Shown: piece by piece, positions 25,650 through 39,659 of the stretch
Layout of the letters: each line of letters starts with the position of its first letter
Position numbering within the stretch: position 1 is the stretch's first letter
DNA from: Sapria himalayana
Taxonomy: Eukaryota > Streptophyta > Magnoliopsida > Malpighiales > Rafflesiaceae
Reading direction: 5' to 3'
Assembly: GCA_029783825.1 (NCBI GenBank)
Contig: JAREIK010000502.1
Location: 1 to 64,000, forward strand
DNA length: 64,000 nucleotides
Position numbers and translations under genes: made by a program
Notes under the pieces: model-generated
Seen by the model: the letters and a program-made list of their open reading frames with translations, nothing else
Told to the model about the DNA's origin: nothing
Databases searched by the model: none

Positions 25650-28600
25650 TACACCCATTCTTCAAATAAAATAAAATACATTTGACCAATCTAATAAAAT
25701 GTAATTTTGATTGTGCTATGGCTATGCTAGTCTATGACCCCTATCTTTACCTTTTTGTCCAAGAAGAAATTCCTTCTGAAAGTTAATGACTATCCTTATA
25801 ATGATAGCTTATCCCTTGTCTTGCTTTAACGATCTTTCGATGAGTATAATAAGCTTTATTTTTCTTCTTTCTATATTTCGGTGCTTCAACAATTTCTTAT
25901 CTTTAAATTATTGTCAATTGGGATAATATTAGATAAAACTTTCTACATAAAAGTTTTTATTTGTTGTGGATTATCATTATTCCAAGCCCATTTGAATAAT
26001 TTATGTTCTTTTAACTTTTTTCTTAATTCATTTTGACCATTTTTAGTGAGAATGCTCCATCCGATCTTAAATTCCATTACCATCCTTTTTTAGTAAATGT
26101 AGAAAATCTATCAACTAATTTTTTTTGCTTAAGCATTTGTGTCCATATCTGTGAACACTTATTTTTATTCTTTACTTTATTAATATCAACCTTAATACAA
26201 TATTTTTCCCTCATAAATTTTGACCATAGACTGTTATTTTCTTTCAAGCTCCACCATCTCTTGCTTGCACCTGCTTTTGCTAAATCCATAAGATTAACAA
26301 AACTCAATCTAGCTTCTTGAACTGGGTAGCATAAGTCTCTCCATTTTTTCCAATATAATTTATATTTGCCCTCTTTTTTCCCCATAAAAAGTTAGCTAAT
26401 TCTTTTTTGATTTTCTTAATATACAAATTGAAGGTTGAATTATCATAATATTATGTATTAGAAGACTTTCTAAAACGTGTTTTATTAAAGTAATTTTACC
26501 CCCCATACTTAAATATTCCTTTTTCCATCATGAGATTTTTTTTTTAATTTATCTAATAAAAATTCTAAATATACTATCTTAAGTTTACCTTCATATATCG
26601 GGCAGTCCAAATAGATCAATTCTTTTTTATTATGGGAGAAGCCTAAAATGTTTTTGATTTTATGAGCTAATGTAATTGGAGCCTTATGTGATATCATGTA
26701 TTGGCATTTTTTTTATTTAATTTTTGACCTATTTCTTCCTCCATGCATTTCAATAAGTTCATTAGATTATGTAGTGATTTGCTAATGCCATTAGTGAATA
26801 TAATTACATCATCTGCATATGTAAGACAACTCACTAATGGAGTGTTCCTCGACTATCTGAATGTGCCTATCCTACCCTTCCTCATTTTATCTTTAAGGTT
26901 AACTATTAAGAGTTCCAGATAAATGTTAAATAATGATAGTGAAAGTGGATCACCCTGTCTTAAACCTCTAACTGGAATTATTTCTTCTCCTACCTTTCCA
27001 TTTGTGATAATTCTAGCCCATGTATTAGAAATACATCTAAAAATCAAATCTATCCATGTTTCATAAAAACTCATCTTTCTCATGATAGAACAGAGAATGC
27101 TCCATTCTACTCTATCAAAGGCCTTGGATAGATCCAATTTTATAATAACATTTTTCCCTCTTGATATGGATCCTATTTCTTTACTCATCTCTTTAGCGAA
27201 GCATATATTTTCCATTATTAATCTATTTTTCATAAAACCGGTTTGTTCTTCACAAATAATTTTAGGTAAAATTGAATTTAATTTATTTTGTAAAATTTTA
27301 GAGACAATTTTGTAAATAGTGTTGCATAGGCTTATTGGTCTAAAATCATTTCCTTTCTATGGTTCTCTATTTAGGTATAAGAATAATATGAAAACTTCCC
27401 CATTTTTTTCCAAATTCATCCCCACAAAATATACTATTAAGCACTTTTTCTATATCCTTCTTTATTATATCCCAACAGGCTTGGAAAAAATAGTTGTTCC
27501 ATCCATCCGGTCCAGCTGCACTATCTTTGTTCATACTATATATCGCTATTTTGATTTATTCTTCTGGATGCTTAGTAAGCACGTTATTATCTTCTATGGT
27601 GATTTTATTTTCTATGTTTTTTAAAAGTGAATTTCTTTTAAGTTCTCTTGTTCCACTTAATTGGTTTTCAAAAAATTTTGTGAAATAGTTTTGAATGTCT
27701 GAATCTTTTTCAAGCCATTCTTCCCTATTATCTTTAATACCTCTAATTTTATGTTTCTGATATTTTAACTTAGCTATTTTTTGAAACAACTTTGTATTTT
27801 TATCCCCTTCTTTAAGCCATTTAATTTTATATTTTTGTTTCCAAAAAACCTTTTCCATTAATATTTTTAGATTTAATTCTGCTTGTGCTTTGCTAAGAGC
27901 ACTTCTATTATCTATATTTTGAGTTTTTTCAAATTCTATTTCTCTTTTTAATACTAATTCCTCTGCATCTCTTATATTTTTTATTATATTCCCAAAAGTA
28001 TCCTTATTCCACTTTTTTAATTCAACTTTTAATCTACTCAACTTATTATTTAATATTTGAATAGGATTTCCTAATGTTTCTTTATTCCAAGACTGCTTCA
28101 CCATCTTTAAAAAATCATGGTGAAAACATCAAGAATTCTGGAATCTAAAGGAACCTCCTATATGAGTAGATTTTTTAATCGTGATTAATAATGGGCTGTG
28201 ATCAGAGCAGATTCTGTTTAAGTGCTTCACTTCTATAGAGCCAACATGATCTAGCCATTTAAAATTAAATAAACCTCTATCCAGTCTCGCCCATATTATG
28301 CCTTTTTTCCTCCAGTTGTTACACCATGTAAACTGTGAGCCTAAAAATTTAGCTTATATTAAATTTATTTTATTTATTATATCATTAAAGTGAGATATCC
28401 CTCCTTTATTAGGTGTCCTACCACCCTTCTTTTCTTTAATGCTTCTAACTATAATGAAATCTCCACCGATAATCCAAGGCTTTTTTTCCATCGAAATTTT
28501 ATTCATTTCCTACCATAATTCTTTTCTCTCTTCTCTTTTATTCTTTGCATAAATTATTGTTATTATTTCATTTTCATCTTGACTTAAGCTAAAGTTCATT

Positions 28601-28790
28601 AATTGATTAGTTTCTTTTAATATTTTTATATGTAAGTTATCTTTCCATAAGATCCAAATTTTTCCATTATTATTAGCATACCCATTTTCAAATCCTAATA
28701 AATTTCTATAATAATTTAGATGAGCTTTATCTACCATAGGTTCATCTATCGAAATTAGATTAATTTTATGCATATATATTATTTTTTTTA
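25650..28790 (-). pseudogene. LINE ORF2: AP-type endonuclease and reverse transcriptase, broken
   Basis: Endonuclease pieces start at 28773, reading 'GKIWILWKDNLHI'. GGDF lies at 28456-28467, with the usual following Asn replaced by Ile, and the catalytic SDHSP at about 28192-28206. An in-frame TAG at 28510 and further stops interrupt it. The linker is at 28104-27556. RT motifs follow: AAGPDGW near 27500, 'LDLSKAFDRVEW' near 27130, 'GLRQGDPLS' near 26950 and YADD at 26808-26819. Downstream fragments (26697-26509 and 26385-26077, with 'KRWWSLKENNSLW') match the post-RT region of plant LINEs. At least one frameshift (about 27360-27400) and many stops are present. It would have reverse transcribed LINE RNA at a nicked target. 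Confidence 0.88.
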
Positions 28791-28906
28791 ATCTATTTCT
28801 TGGGGGGGGGGTTTGCTATTCCCCTAATATTCCAATAGATGTACTTATACATTTCTTATGGATTTAGCCTGTGCTCTAGTGGTGCATTTAGTTTCGTATA
28901 CCTTAT

Positions 28907-30266
28907 TCAAATGCTTTTTTTCATGCTTCTAGGTATTCTTATTGAGTTTAGTTCTTGTTCCTTCTCATCCTTCCAAACCCTACCTAATTGAATGGCCATT
29001 ATTTTTAGTTCTTCAATTGCCCAATCTCTATTTCCCATTTTTTGTTTTAGCTTGATTTTTTCTATATTAATGTCATCGTTATTGATTCTAATTTTCTGCT
29101 CATTGTCTTCCCCATCAGTATAGAGGGAAGTCAAGCTTTTCTGCTCATTGTCTTCAACCAGCACTGCCCAGCTTTTATTTTTTTGTTTCTTATTTTTCAT
29201 TTGATTTCTGGTTCTCCTATTTAGCTCTGAAATTTTTTTCATCATTTCTTTCCTTTTAGCATTTTCTATGGATTCTGTTCTTTCCTCTTCACTATACTGC
29301 CTATTTTATTCAATTAATTTTTGATCTTCAACTTCTTTATTTTGTATATCTGTTTGGACAATGGGTTGAGGTTTTTTTGATATTTAACCATTTCTCCTTT
29401 ACTTTCAAATGCTCTTTTCTTCTCTTCTAGATTCTGTTTATTTTCGTTACTTTTTTTGTTAACCAAACATACCTCTATAGCATGACCCATCTTTCTGCAG
29501 CATGCTCAAAAAGGAGGGAGGTATTCTGGAACAATAGTTTGCCAAAAACCACCTCCTTCTGTGTTTCCAATCAAGATACGATGAGGAAGAGATTTCTGTA
29601 AGTCCACCTCTACACAGATTCTTGCAACACTCGGTCTAGAGAGTGTTGCTGTAGCACCATCAAGAAGAAAAGGAGAGCCCAAAACACACGCAATACGATA
29701 TAATACCACTTTATCAAAATTATGAATTGGGAGAATAGGTAATAGAATCCATACCAGGGCCAACGACGATTCCTCCTTTGTGTTAAATTCTGGAGTCCAT
29801 TTAAAAGTTCTCATGGGGTATCCCATGATATTCCAGACTCCTTTCAACCATAAGCGATGGAAATCCTTCTCGGAATGGAGTTGTAATAACAAATGCTTCT
29901 CATCTATCAATCCGATTCTAATCAAGGTTTTGAGTTTCAATGATTCGAAGAATGCCCTAATATCATCAATACGCAGCCTTCCAAGCGAAAATTTTCCCAC
30001 AAGCGTGTGTGTGTGAGTTGTAGAGAACTTATGAATTTCCTCAGCCGAGAAGATTATCGAGGGTTCCTCAATATTTTTTTTTGAAATCGCGAGTAGCTCG
30101 CGATAGGGGGTGCGGTTTTTCTAATAAAATCAGAAAAGGACTTCTTATTAACTAAGTAATCCAATTCCATTGCAATTATCTCAAAACTTGCTTCTTCTTC
30201 TACCCAATTGTAGATTTCTCTCTCTAGGAAACTGTTTCTCTCTCTAACAAGTTGAGAGGTTTTCAA
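28907..30266 (-). pseudogene. LINE ORF1: DUF4283 and CCHC zinc-knuckle nucleic-acid-binding protein, broken
   Basis: The N-terminal part lies in one frame (30266-30054), starting from a non-ATG codon, so the true start is lost or upstream. A frameshift in an A-run near 30070 moves to the DUF4283 core (30000-29506), with GKFSLGRLRIDD, 'FHRLWLKGVWNIMGYPMR', 'TFKWTPEF' and 'ATATLSRPSVARICVEVDL'. The knuckle follows at once, but its first cysteine codon is now TGA (29506-29508). The rest (C-x4-H-x4-C: CRKMGHAIEVC) reads on in frame. A lysine-rich C-terminal region lies in another frame at 29245-28907. ORF1p normally coats LINE RNA. Confidence 0.85.
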
Positions 30267-31002
30267 GAAGAAGGAGATGATCTATATATCTATTTAAATG
30301 TCTAATTGTCTATTTATAACTATTTGTTTATTTATCTATCTATCTATCTGTCTAACTATCTAACTATTTATTTTTTTATTAGTTATTAGTCTATATATCT
30401 ATCTATCTATCTGACCATCTATATATTTTTATGTCTATCTATCTATTTGTCTATATATCTATTAGTCTATCTACGTGTCTATCTATATATTTATCTATCA
30501 ATCTATCTATCAATCTAATTTTCAATCAATCTATCTTCCTATCTAACTTTCTATGTATCTATTTGACTATAAGGCTATGTCTCTACATCTCTATCTACCT
30601 TTGAGTTTATCGACCTATAAGTCTAGGTATCTATTTATCAATCTATCTTTATTTCTATCTATTATGAATATGTCAAATAAATCTATCTGTCTATTTATCT
30701 ATTTATCTGCTATATGTATATCTGTTATCTACCTATCAGCCTATTTATTTATATGCCTTTGAATCTAATATTCTATTTGTCTATATGTCTATATGCCTGT
30801 CTATCAATCTATGTAACTAACAAAGTATCTATCTACTCTAATTATTTAAATATTTTTATGTCAATCTATCTATCAATACATCTATCTATCTATATATTTA
30901 TCTATCTATCTATCAGTCCATTTGTCTATCTTTCTATCTATCTATTATATATTTATCTATATATTAGCATATCTATCTAACTAACTATCAATTTGTCTAT
31001 CT

Positions 31003-31054
<52 letters not shown>

Positions 31055-31225
31055 ATATATAATCTATGTATATATCTACCTATTTTCCAATCTGTGTATT
31101 TTTTTATCTGTCTATCTCTCTATATGTCAATCTAAATATATATCTATTAATATTTTTGACTACCTATCTGTCTATCTATCTATCTTTCTATATGTCTATC
31201 TATCTATCGATCTATATTTCTAACT

Positions 31226-31259
<34 letters not shown>

Positions 31260-31631
31260 TTATGTATCTATTTATCTATCTATCAATTTGAAAATATGGT
31301 TGTGTCAATCTACTTTCTATGTAACTATCTATCTTTGAATCTATCTATATATATTACTGTCTAACTATCTTTCCGTCAATTAGTTTATCATTATATAAGT
31401 TAATCAATATATATTTCTATCTATATATCTATATATCTGTCTGTCTGTCTATTTGCCTATCTAACTATCTATATGTATATTGATATATCTTTTTATCTAT
31501 CTAACTATTCAACTATCTTTCAGTTTATCAGTTTATAAGTCAATCTGTCTATTTATTTATCTATCTATCTTTTTATTTTTCTATCTATGTATATATCTAT
31601 CTATTTTTATTTAATTGTCTAACTATCTATC

Positions 31632-31636
<5 letters not shown>

Positions 31637-31688
<52 letters not shown>

Positions 31689-31705
31689 CTCTCTCTCTCT
31701 CTCTA
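31637..31705. repeat. Compound (AT)n-(CT)n microsatellite
   Basis: An uninterrupted AT tract of about 46 bp passes directly into CT dinucleotides before TCTA units resume. Pure tracts this long within a degenerate array suggest recent slippage. Confidence 0.85.
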
Positions 31706-31898
31706 TCTATGTATCTATCTGTCTAACTATCTTACTATCTAAATATGTGTTTATGTGCCTATCTATTTAATTGTATATATTTTTTTTCTATCTATCTATC
31801 TATCTATTGATTTATCTGTCTATATATCTATCTATATATATATATATATATCTATCTAATTATCTATTTATCTACCTACCTGTCTATCTATCTAACAG

Positions 31899-31932
31899 AG
31901 AGAGAGAGATATATGCCTATATCTCTCTCTCT
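31899..31932. repeat. Perfect 15-bp-arm hairpin with 4-nt loop
   Basis: The left arm is an AG run ending GATATA (31899-31913), the loop is TGCC, and the right arm is the exact reverse complement (31918-31932). It is a local island of inverted sequence; the array keeps TCTA polarity on both sides. Confidence 0.8.
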
Positions 31933-33199
31933 AGCTTTGAATTTATCAGTTAATAAGTCTATGTATCTATCTATTAATATATTTAATTGTCTGTATGTCT
32001 ATCTGTTTATATGTTTATCTTTCAATATATTTATAAATCTATCTTTATATCTATCTATTATGAATCTGTCTATATTTTTATCTATCTATCTTTCAATCAA
32101 TATGTCTATATGTTATATATCTATCGGCCTATCTATTTATATGTCTATCTATCAAATTATATATTTGTCTATATGTCTAAATGTTTATCGATCAATCACT
32201 ATACCTATATATATGTCTATTTGTCTAACTATTAACTATATTTTTGTATCTATCTATTTGTGTATATATCTATATATCTATATATATATTAATATATCTA
32301 CTAATATTATTATCTGGCTATCTTTCTATCTAACTATATGTTTATATAACTATCTATATTTTATATGTATATCTATCTATATTTAAATCTATCTATCTGC
32401 CTATCTATATATTTGCTTATCTATCTATCTATCTATATATCTATTTATCTAGCTATCTCTATATCTCTCCAACTATCAATTTGCATATTTGCATATTTAT
32501 ATATATATCTACCTATTTATCTATAATTCAATCTATATATATATATCTATCTATCTATTTATCTATATGTCTTTCTTTGTATCTTTCTATCAATCTATCT
32601 ATATGTCTACTTGTTTATCTATCTATATATTTGTATATCTTTCTATCTATCTATATATCTATCTATCGATCTATATATTTATCTATCTATCTATCTTTCT
32701 GAGTGTCTATCTATCTATCTATTTTTCAATTTACATATCTATCTATTTATCTATATATCTATTTATGCATCTATTTTATGTGTCTATCATGCTATCTGAA
32801 TATCTGGCTATCCAACTATCTGTCTCTTTATTTATCTATTTATATATCTATTTATCTCTCTATTCATTGATATATCTATTTATCAATCTATATATCTGTC
32901 TATATTTTTATATGTCTATCTGTTTATATCAATATCTTTCTATCTCCCTATTTGTCTATTTATCAATCCATATATCTATCATAATATATATATATATCTA
33001 TTATTTATCCATTTAATTTTCTATCTATCCATCAGTCTATCTTTCTATCTATATATCTATCTATCTATTGATCTATCTATTTATTTATCTATCAATCTAT
33101 CTATATATCGAGATGTATATCTGTCTATTTGTCTATTTATTTATTTTTTTATGTGTCTATTTATTTATTTATTTACTTATCTAACAATATATCTATGTA

Positions 33200-34284
33200 T
33201 CTATCTATTTGTCTATTTATCTATGTGTCTATCTATCTATTTATCTAATTATCTATTCATCTATTTGTCTATTAGTCTATAATTATATTTGTCTATCTAT
33301 GAATCTATCTATCAAGCTATGTATCTTTGTGTCTATGTATCTTTCGGTCTATCCTTCTTTCTATCTACGTATCATTTTTTCTATGAGTTTATGTGTCTAC
33401 ATTTCTATATATCTATCTATCTAACTATCTATTTGTCTACTATCTATCTATCTATTTGTCTATCAGTCTTTCAGTCTATCTATTTATCTATCTATTTCTC
33501 TATCTATATTTTTATTTGTCTATCTATATTTCTATTTGTCTTTCTATATTTTTGTCTATCTATCTATCTTTCTATCTATCTAGCTATCTATCTATTTATC
33601 TATCTGTTTGTCTATATATCTTTCTATCTATCCATATATCTATTAATCAATTTGTCATTCAGTCTATATATCTAACTTTTTTTTTGTTTTTTTATTTAAA
33701 TGTCTATATTTCTATCTTTCTATCTATGTAACAATTTAACTATCTAAAATTCTATCTATATATCTAACTATCTAAATATATATCCATCAAACTATCTAAT
33801 TGACTTTCTTTCTATTTACCTAAAATCAATTTATTTATCTGTCTATTTGTATATCTATCTATCTATCTATTTGTATGGTTATCTATTATTCTACCTATCT
33901 ATCTGTCTAGCTCTCAATCTGTTAATATATCAATCTATTTGTGTATCTATATATCTTGCTATTTGTCTATCTATCTTTTTATCTATCTCTCTATATATCT
34001 TTCTATGTGTCTATCTTCCAATCTATCTATGTATTGATCTATCTATCTATTATATCTATCTATCTACCTATCTATCTATATACCAAAGTGTCTATCAATT
34101 TATTTGTGTGTCTAGCTATTTGTATATTTGTCTATTTGTATATCTATCTATGCATATATCTATTTATTGCTCTATTTATAGATCTATTTATCTATAAATA
34201 TTTATATCTATCAATATATCTATCTATATATCTTATTGTTTATTTATCTATCGATTTATCTGAGTATTTCTTAATTAGTGAATA

Positions 34285-34333
<49 letters not shown>

Positions 34334-34560
34334 ATCTGTCCATCTTTCTATGTGTTTCTCTATTTAACTATCTATCTATATATTTATCTATTTTTTTATG
34401 TATGTATTTGTCTATCTATATCTCTAATTATCAATAAGGCTATTTTTCTATTTGTCTATTTTTATCTTTCTATTATTTATCAATCAATCAATCAATATGT
34501 TTATATGTCTAGCTAACTATTAATTTATCTATATATCTTAATATTAGCTTATCTATTTAT
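33200..34560 (+). repeat. Segmental duplication inside the satellite, left copy
   Basis: It shares ordered non-GATA landmarks with 39660-41060, about 6.45 kb away. These are 'gtctatccttctttctatct' (33349 and 39805), 'atctattattctacctatct' (33881 and 40345), 'tctagctctcaat', 'tatttattgctctatttata', 'ttttttatgtatgtatt' and 'atgtctagctaacta'. The order is preserved with moderate divergence. Confidence 0.8.
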
Positions 34561-35016
34561 TTATCTATCTATATTTTTATATTTCTATCTATCTATCAAT
34601 TTGTTCATCTATTTATCTATCTATGTGTCTATTTATCTATTTGTACATCTATCTGTCTATATATCTGTCTTTATATCTATCTATGTGACTATCTATCTAT
34701 TTATTTAATTATCTGTCTATCTATCTATCTATCTATCTGTCTATCTAACTAATGATCTTTCTATCTAAAAATTTATTTTTAGGTCTATTTGCCTATCTAG
34801 CTATCTATCTATCTATCTATTTGTATATCTTTATGTCTATCTATCAATCTATTATTCTATTTGTATATCTATCTCTCTAACTATCTACCTATTTATCTGT
34901 CTATTTCTCTATCTATCTATATGTCTATCTAACTATATGTTACTTTATCTTTTTTATCATCGATTATTCTAATGATTAATATTTATATTTGTCTATTTAT
35001 CTTTTTAACTATCTAT

Positions 35017-35047
<31 letters not shown>

Positions 35048-35913
35048 TATATTTGTATATCTCTCTATCTACTTATCTACCTATTTGTCTACCTTTCTAT
35101 TTGTATATCTGTATATTGTCTATCTATTTATTTATATGTCGCTTTATTTACATATCTATTTATATATTTATTAGTATATCTATTAATCCATCTATCATTC
35201 TAACTTATTGTCTATCTATCTATCTATCTAATAATCTATCAGTCTTTCTGCCTATCTCTCAATCTATCTATCTGTATATATGCCTATCTATCTAAATGTC
35301 AACTACATATATATCTGTCTATTTATTTGTCTATCTTTCTTTCTATCTATTTTTATATCTATTATCTATCTATCTATCTAGCTATTTGTCTTTTGTCTAT
35401 TTATCTATCTCTTTATCTTCTATCTATCTATCTATCTATTTATCTATATATCTATTTATCTATTTATCTATCTATCTATATATTTTTCTATTTGTCTATT
35501 TGTCTAATTATCTATTTGTATGTGTCTATTTATTTATATATATTTCTTTATATCTATCTATTTATCTTTCTCTATATCTCTTTTAGTCTATAAGTGTATT
35601 TGTATATGTATGAATCTTTCTATTAGTCTATGTATCTTAGTATCTATGTGTCTATTTATCTATATTTCTATCTATCTATATATCTATTTGTCTATATGTC
35701 TATGTGTCTACATGTGTATATATCTATCTATCTATTTGTCTATCTATCTATCTATATGACTACCTGTCTAGCTATCTATTAATGTATTTGTCTATCTATT
35801 TCTATATTTATCTATCTATTTATCTATTTGTCTATCTATCTATCTTTCTATTTATATATCTATCTATTTGACAATCTACCTATATGTATAACTATCTATA
35901 TGTCGATTTATTA

Positions 35914-35955
<42 letters not shown>

Positions 35956-36059
35956 TATCTATCTATATAACTATCCATTTATTTGTTTATTTATCTAAAT
36001 TTCTTTATTTATATCTTTCTATCTTTCTATTTATATTTTTGTTTAACTATCTAACTATC

Positions 36060-36170
36060 TTTCTTTATATCTATTTATCATTCATTCTATATATCTGTTA
36101 AACTATCTAACTACCTTTTAGTATATCAGTCAATTTTTCTATCTATCTAAATGTTTATCTGTGTATTTTA
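36060..36170 (+). repeat. Local duplication in satellite (partner 36440-36550)
   Basis: Both copies carry 'gttaaactatctaactacc', then 'ttttagt', then 'tatcagtcaattt', about 380 bp apart. This shows block-wise copying within the array. Confidence 0.7.
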
Positions 36171-38228
36171 CTATTTTTCTATCTGTCTATTTTCTAGCTA
36201 TCTATTTGTCTATCTATATATCTACTTATCTATCTGTATATCTATCTATCTATTTATTTGTATATGTATCTATCTTTCTGTCTATCTGTCTATCTGACTA
36301 TATGTTTAACTATATATATCTATTTGTCTATCTATCTATTTATTTGTTTATTTATCTAAAGATCTATATGTAAATCTATCTATCTATGTAACTATCTAAT
36401 TATCTACCTTTTTATCTATCTATCTAATTAACTATCTTACAATCTTACTTTATATCTATCTATCATTCAATCTGTCTATCTGTTAAACTATCTAACTACC
36501 TTTTAGTGTATCAGTCAATTTGACCATCTATCTAATTGTCTATTTGTGTATATATATATATTTGTCTATTTGTCTATTTGTCTATATTTTAACTATCTAT
36601 TTGTCTATCTATATATCTATATATCTATCTATCTACCTTTTTGTCTATCTATCTATTTGTATATGTATCTACCTATCTATCTATCAATCAATCTATCTAT
36701 CTATCTATATGTCTCTCTATCTATATGCCTATCTATCTATCTATCAGTATATTTTTCTATCTATCTTTCAATATATCAATTTGTCTACCTATCTATCTAT
36801 TTATCTATCTAAATATCTTATTGTCTAACTATCTAACTATCTATTTATTTATCTATCTAATTGTCTATCTATTTATCTATCTGTCTGATTATCTAACTTT
36901 ATTTTAATTTATCAGTCTATTAGTCTATCAGTCTATCTGTATATTTGTCTATTTATCTATTTGTCTATCTGTTTATGTGTATATCTATCTATCTGCATAT
37001 TTGTCTATCTATTTATCTTTCTCTTTATCTATCTATCTATGTATTTTTATATCTACCTATCTTTTTATATGTTTATTAGTCAATCTGTTTAATTGTCTAC
37101 CAATCTATATATCTACCTATTTGAGTATCTATCTATAAATCTATCTATTTTACAATCTTTCAATAACTCTATTTATCTATTTATATGTTTTTCTGTCTAT
37201 CTGTCTATCTATCTATCGATCTATTTATCTACCAATCTAGCTCTCTTCATCTATCTATCTTTTTTTTCTTTCTATCTATTGGACTATAAGTTTATCTTTC
37301 TATCTATCATTATATATATCTATCTATTTAGCTATTTCTATATCTATCTATTAGTCTATAAGTCTATAAGTCTAAGTATCTTTTCATCTACCAATCTGTC
37401 TATTATTTATTTGTCTATATATTGATATGTTTATCTCATTATTTGCATATTTATATATATTTCTTACTTTCTATTTGTCTATTTGTCTAACTAACTTTGT
37501 ATCTACTTGTCTATCTATCAATCAGTCAATCTAATAATTTTCTATATGTTTATTTTTCTATCTATCTAATTCACTAATTAATGTACAAGATATCTATTTA
37601 TATTCTAAATTGTTTATATGTCTAACTATTAGACTATCTTTCTATGTATTAGTCTATCAGTCTATCTAGCTTTCTATATATCTGTCTATCTCTATATCTA
37701 TCTTTATGTCTATCTATCTGCCTATTTATTTGTCAATCAATCTATCTATCTATTTAATTATTTATCTATTTATATGTCTATATGTCTATCTATCTATCTA
37801 TCTTCTCTCAATCTATATGTCTATCTATCTATCTATTTATCTGTATATCTACCTATCTTTCTATATATCTATCTGTCTATTTATTTATCTATCTATCTAT
37901 ATATCTATTATTTATCAATTTATCAATCTATCTATATGTTTATATTTCAATCTGACTATCTATCTAATTGTCTAATTATCTAATTATCTATCTAACTATT
38001 TATATATCTGTCTATCTATCAAGCTTTCTAGCGGCCTATTAGTCTAATCATCTACTTGTCTATCTATCTATCAAGCTTTCTAGCTACCTATTAGTCTAAT
38101 TATCTATCTATCTATCTATCTATATGTGTATCATTCTTTTTGTCTATCTATCTTTTTTCTATCAATCTAAGTTTTTATGTGTCTATCTAATAATCTATAT
38201 ATCTATATCTAACTATTTTGTCTATCTA

Positions 38229-38282
<54 letters not shown>

Positions 38283-38764
38283 ACTATTTATCTGTAAGTT
38301 TGTCTATCTATATGTCTATTGGTCTATTTGTATATCTATCAATCTATTTATATATCTATCTTTAAATCAATCAATCAGTCTATTTGTCTATCTGTTTATC
38401 TATATATCTATCTATCTATCTATTATCTCTTATCTATCTATCTATCTATCTATGTATCTATATATCTATCTATCTATTTGTTTATCTATATTTCTAAATA
38501 TTTTATTGTCTGTCTATTTATCTATCTATTTATGTATATATCAAAATATCTCTATATCTATCTATATATCTACCTATCTTCCTATATGGCTATTTGTATA
38601 TCTCTATATGTATTTGTAATTTTTATCTAACTATCTATCTATAAATCTATTAGACTATCTATCTATCTATCTGTCTATATCTCTATCTATCTCTTTATCT
38701 AACTATATGTCTTTCTACATATCTTTATATTTATTTATCTATCTATCTAATGATCTATCTATCT

Positions 38765-38796
<32 letters not shown>

Positions 38797-39659
38797 CTAT
38801 CTATCTATTTGTCTATCTATCTATTTGTATATATGTTTATGTGTCAATCTATATATTTATGTAACTATCTATCGATCAACATATCTATCTATTTGTCTGT
38901 CTAACTTACTAATTATCTTTCTATCTATTAGTCTATCAGTCTATCATTTAATCAAACAATCTATCTATTTATATGTCTGTCTGTGTTTCTAGTTCTCTAT
39001 TTCTATATCAATGTATATTTTTATATGAATGCCTATCCAACAATCATTTAGTTTATTAGTATTTCAGTCTATCAGTTTATAAGTTTATCTCTCTTTTTAT
39101 TTATCTAGAATTTTTTTAATCTTTCTATCTCTCTATCTATTTACTTATCTTTTTATCTATTTATCTATTTATTTATTTATCTATTTAACTATTTGCCATC
39201 AGTCTAGTTGACTATTTCTATATCTTTTTATATGTCTATCTTTATTTCTATATGTCTTTTTGTCTATTTATCTATTTATCTATCTATCTATTAAATTATC
39301 TAACTATTTATCTATCTTTCTATCTGTCTGTCTATCTAGATAATTATCTAACTATTTAACTATCTATTTTTCTATCAATATATTAGTCAATTTATGTATC
39401 TAACTATCTAAATATGTTTTTATGTGTTGTATATCTATTTGTCTATGAATCTATTTATCTATCTATCTATAAATCTATCCATCCATCTATGTTTTTATCT
39501 ATTTATATATCTATTTTTCAATTTATCTAGGTATCTATCTATCTATCTATTAATTATTATATATGTCTATATTTTTATCTCTCTATATGCCTTTTATTTT
39601 TTTCAATGTATAAGTCTATGTTTATCTAGCTATTTATCAATAAACCTAATTTTCTATTT

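Larger units (their letters stand above)
25560..30275 (-). mobile_element. L1-type LINE retrotransposon, degenerate, about 4.7 kb
   Basis: Minus-strand element with ORF1 (DUF4283 plus zinc knuckle), a spacer with a G10 run at about 28802-28811, and ORF2 (endonuclease, reverse transcriptase, C-terminal region). It inserted into satellite DNA. The 3' end merges into an A/T-rich tail and (TA)n at 25540-25575; the 5' end is at about 30275. Both ORFs carry stops and frameshifts, so it cannot move by itself. The order and motifs match plant L1-clade LINEs. No target-site duplication can be defined in this low-complexity background. Confidence 0.9.
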
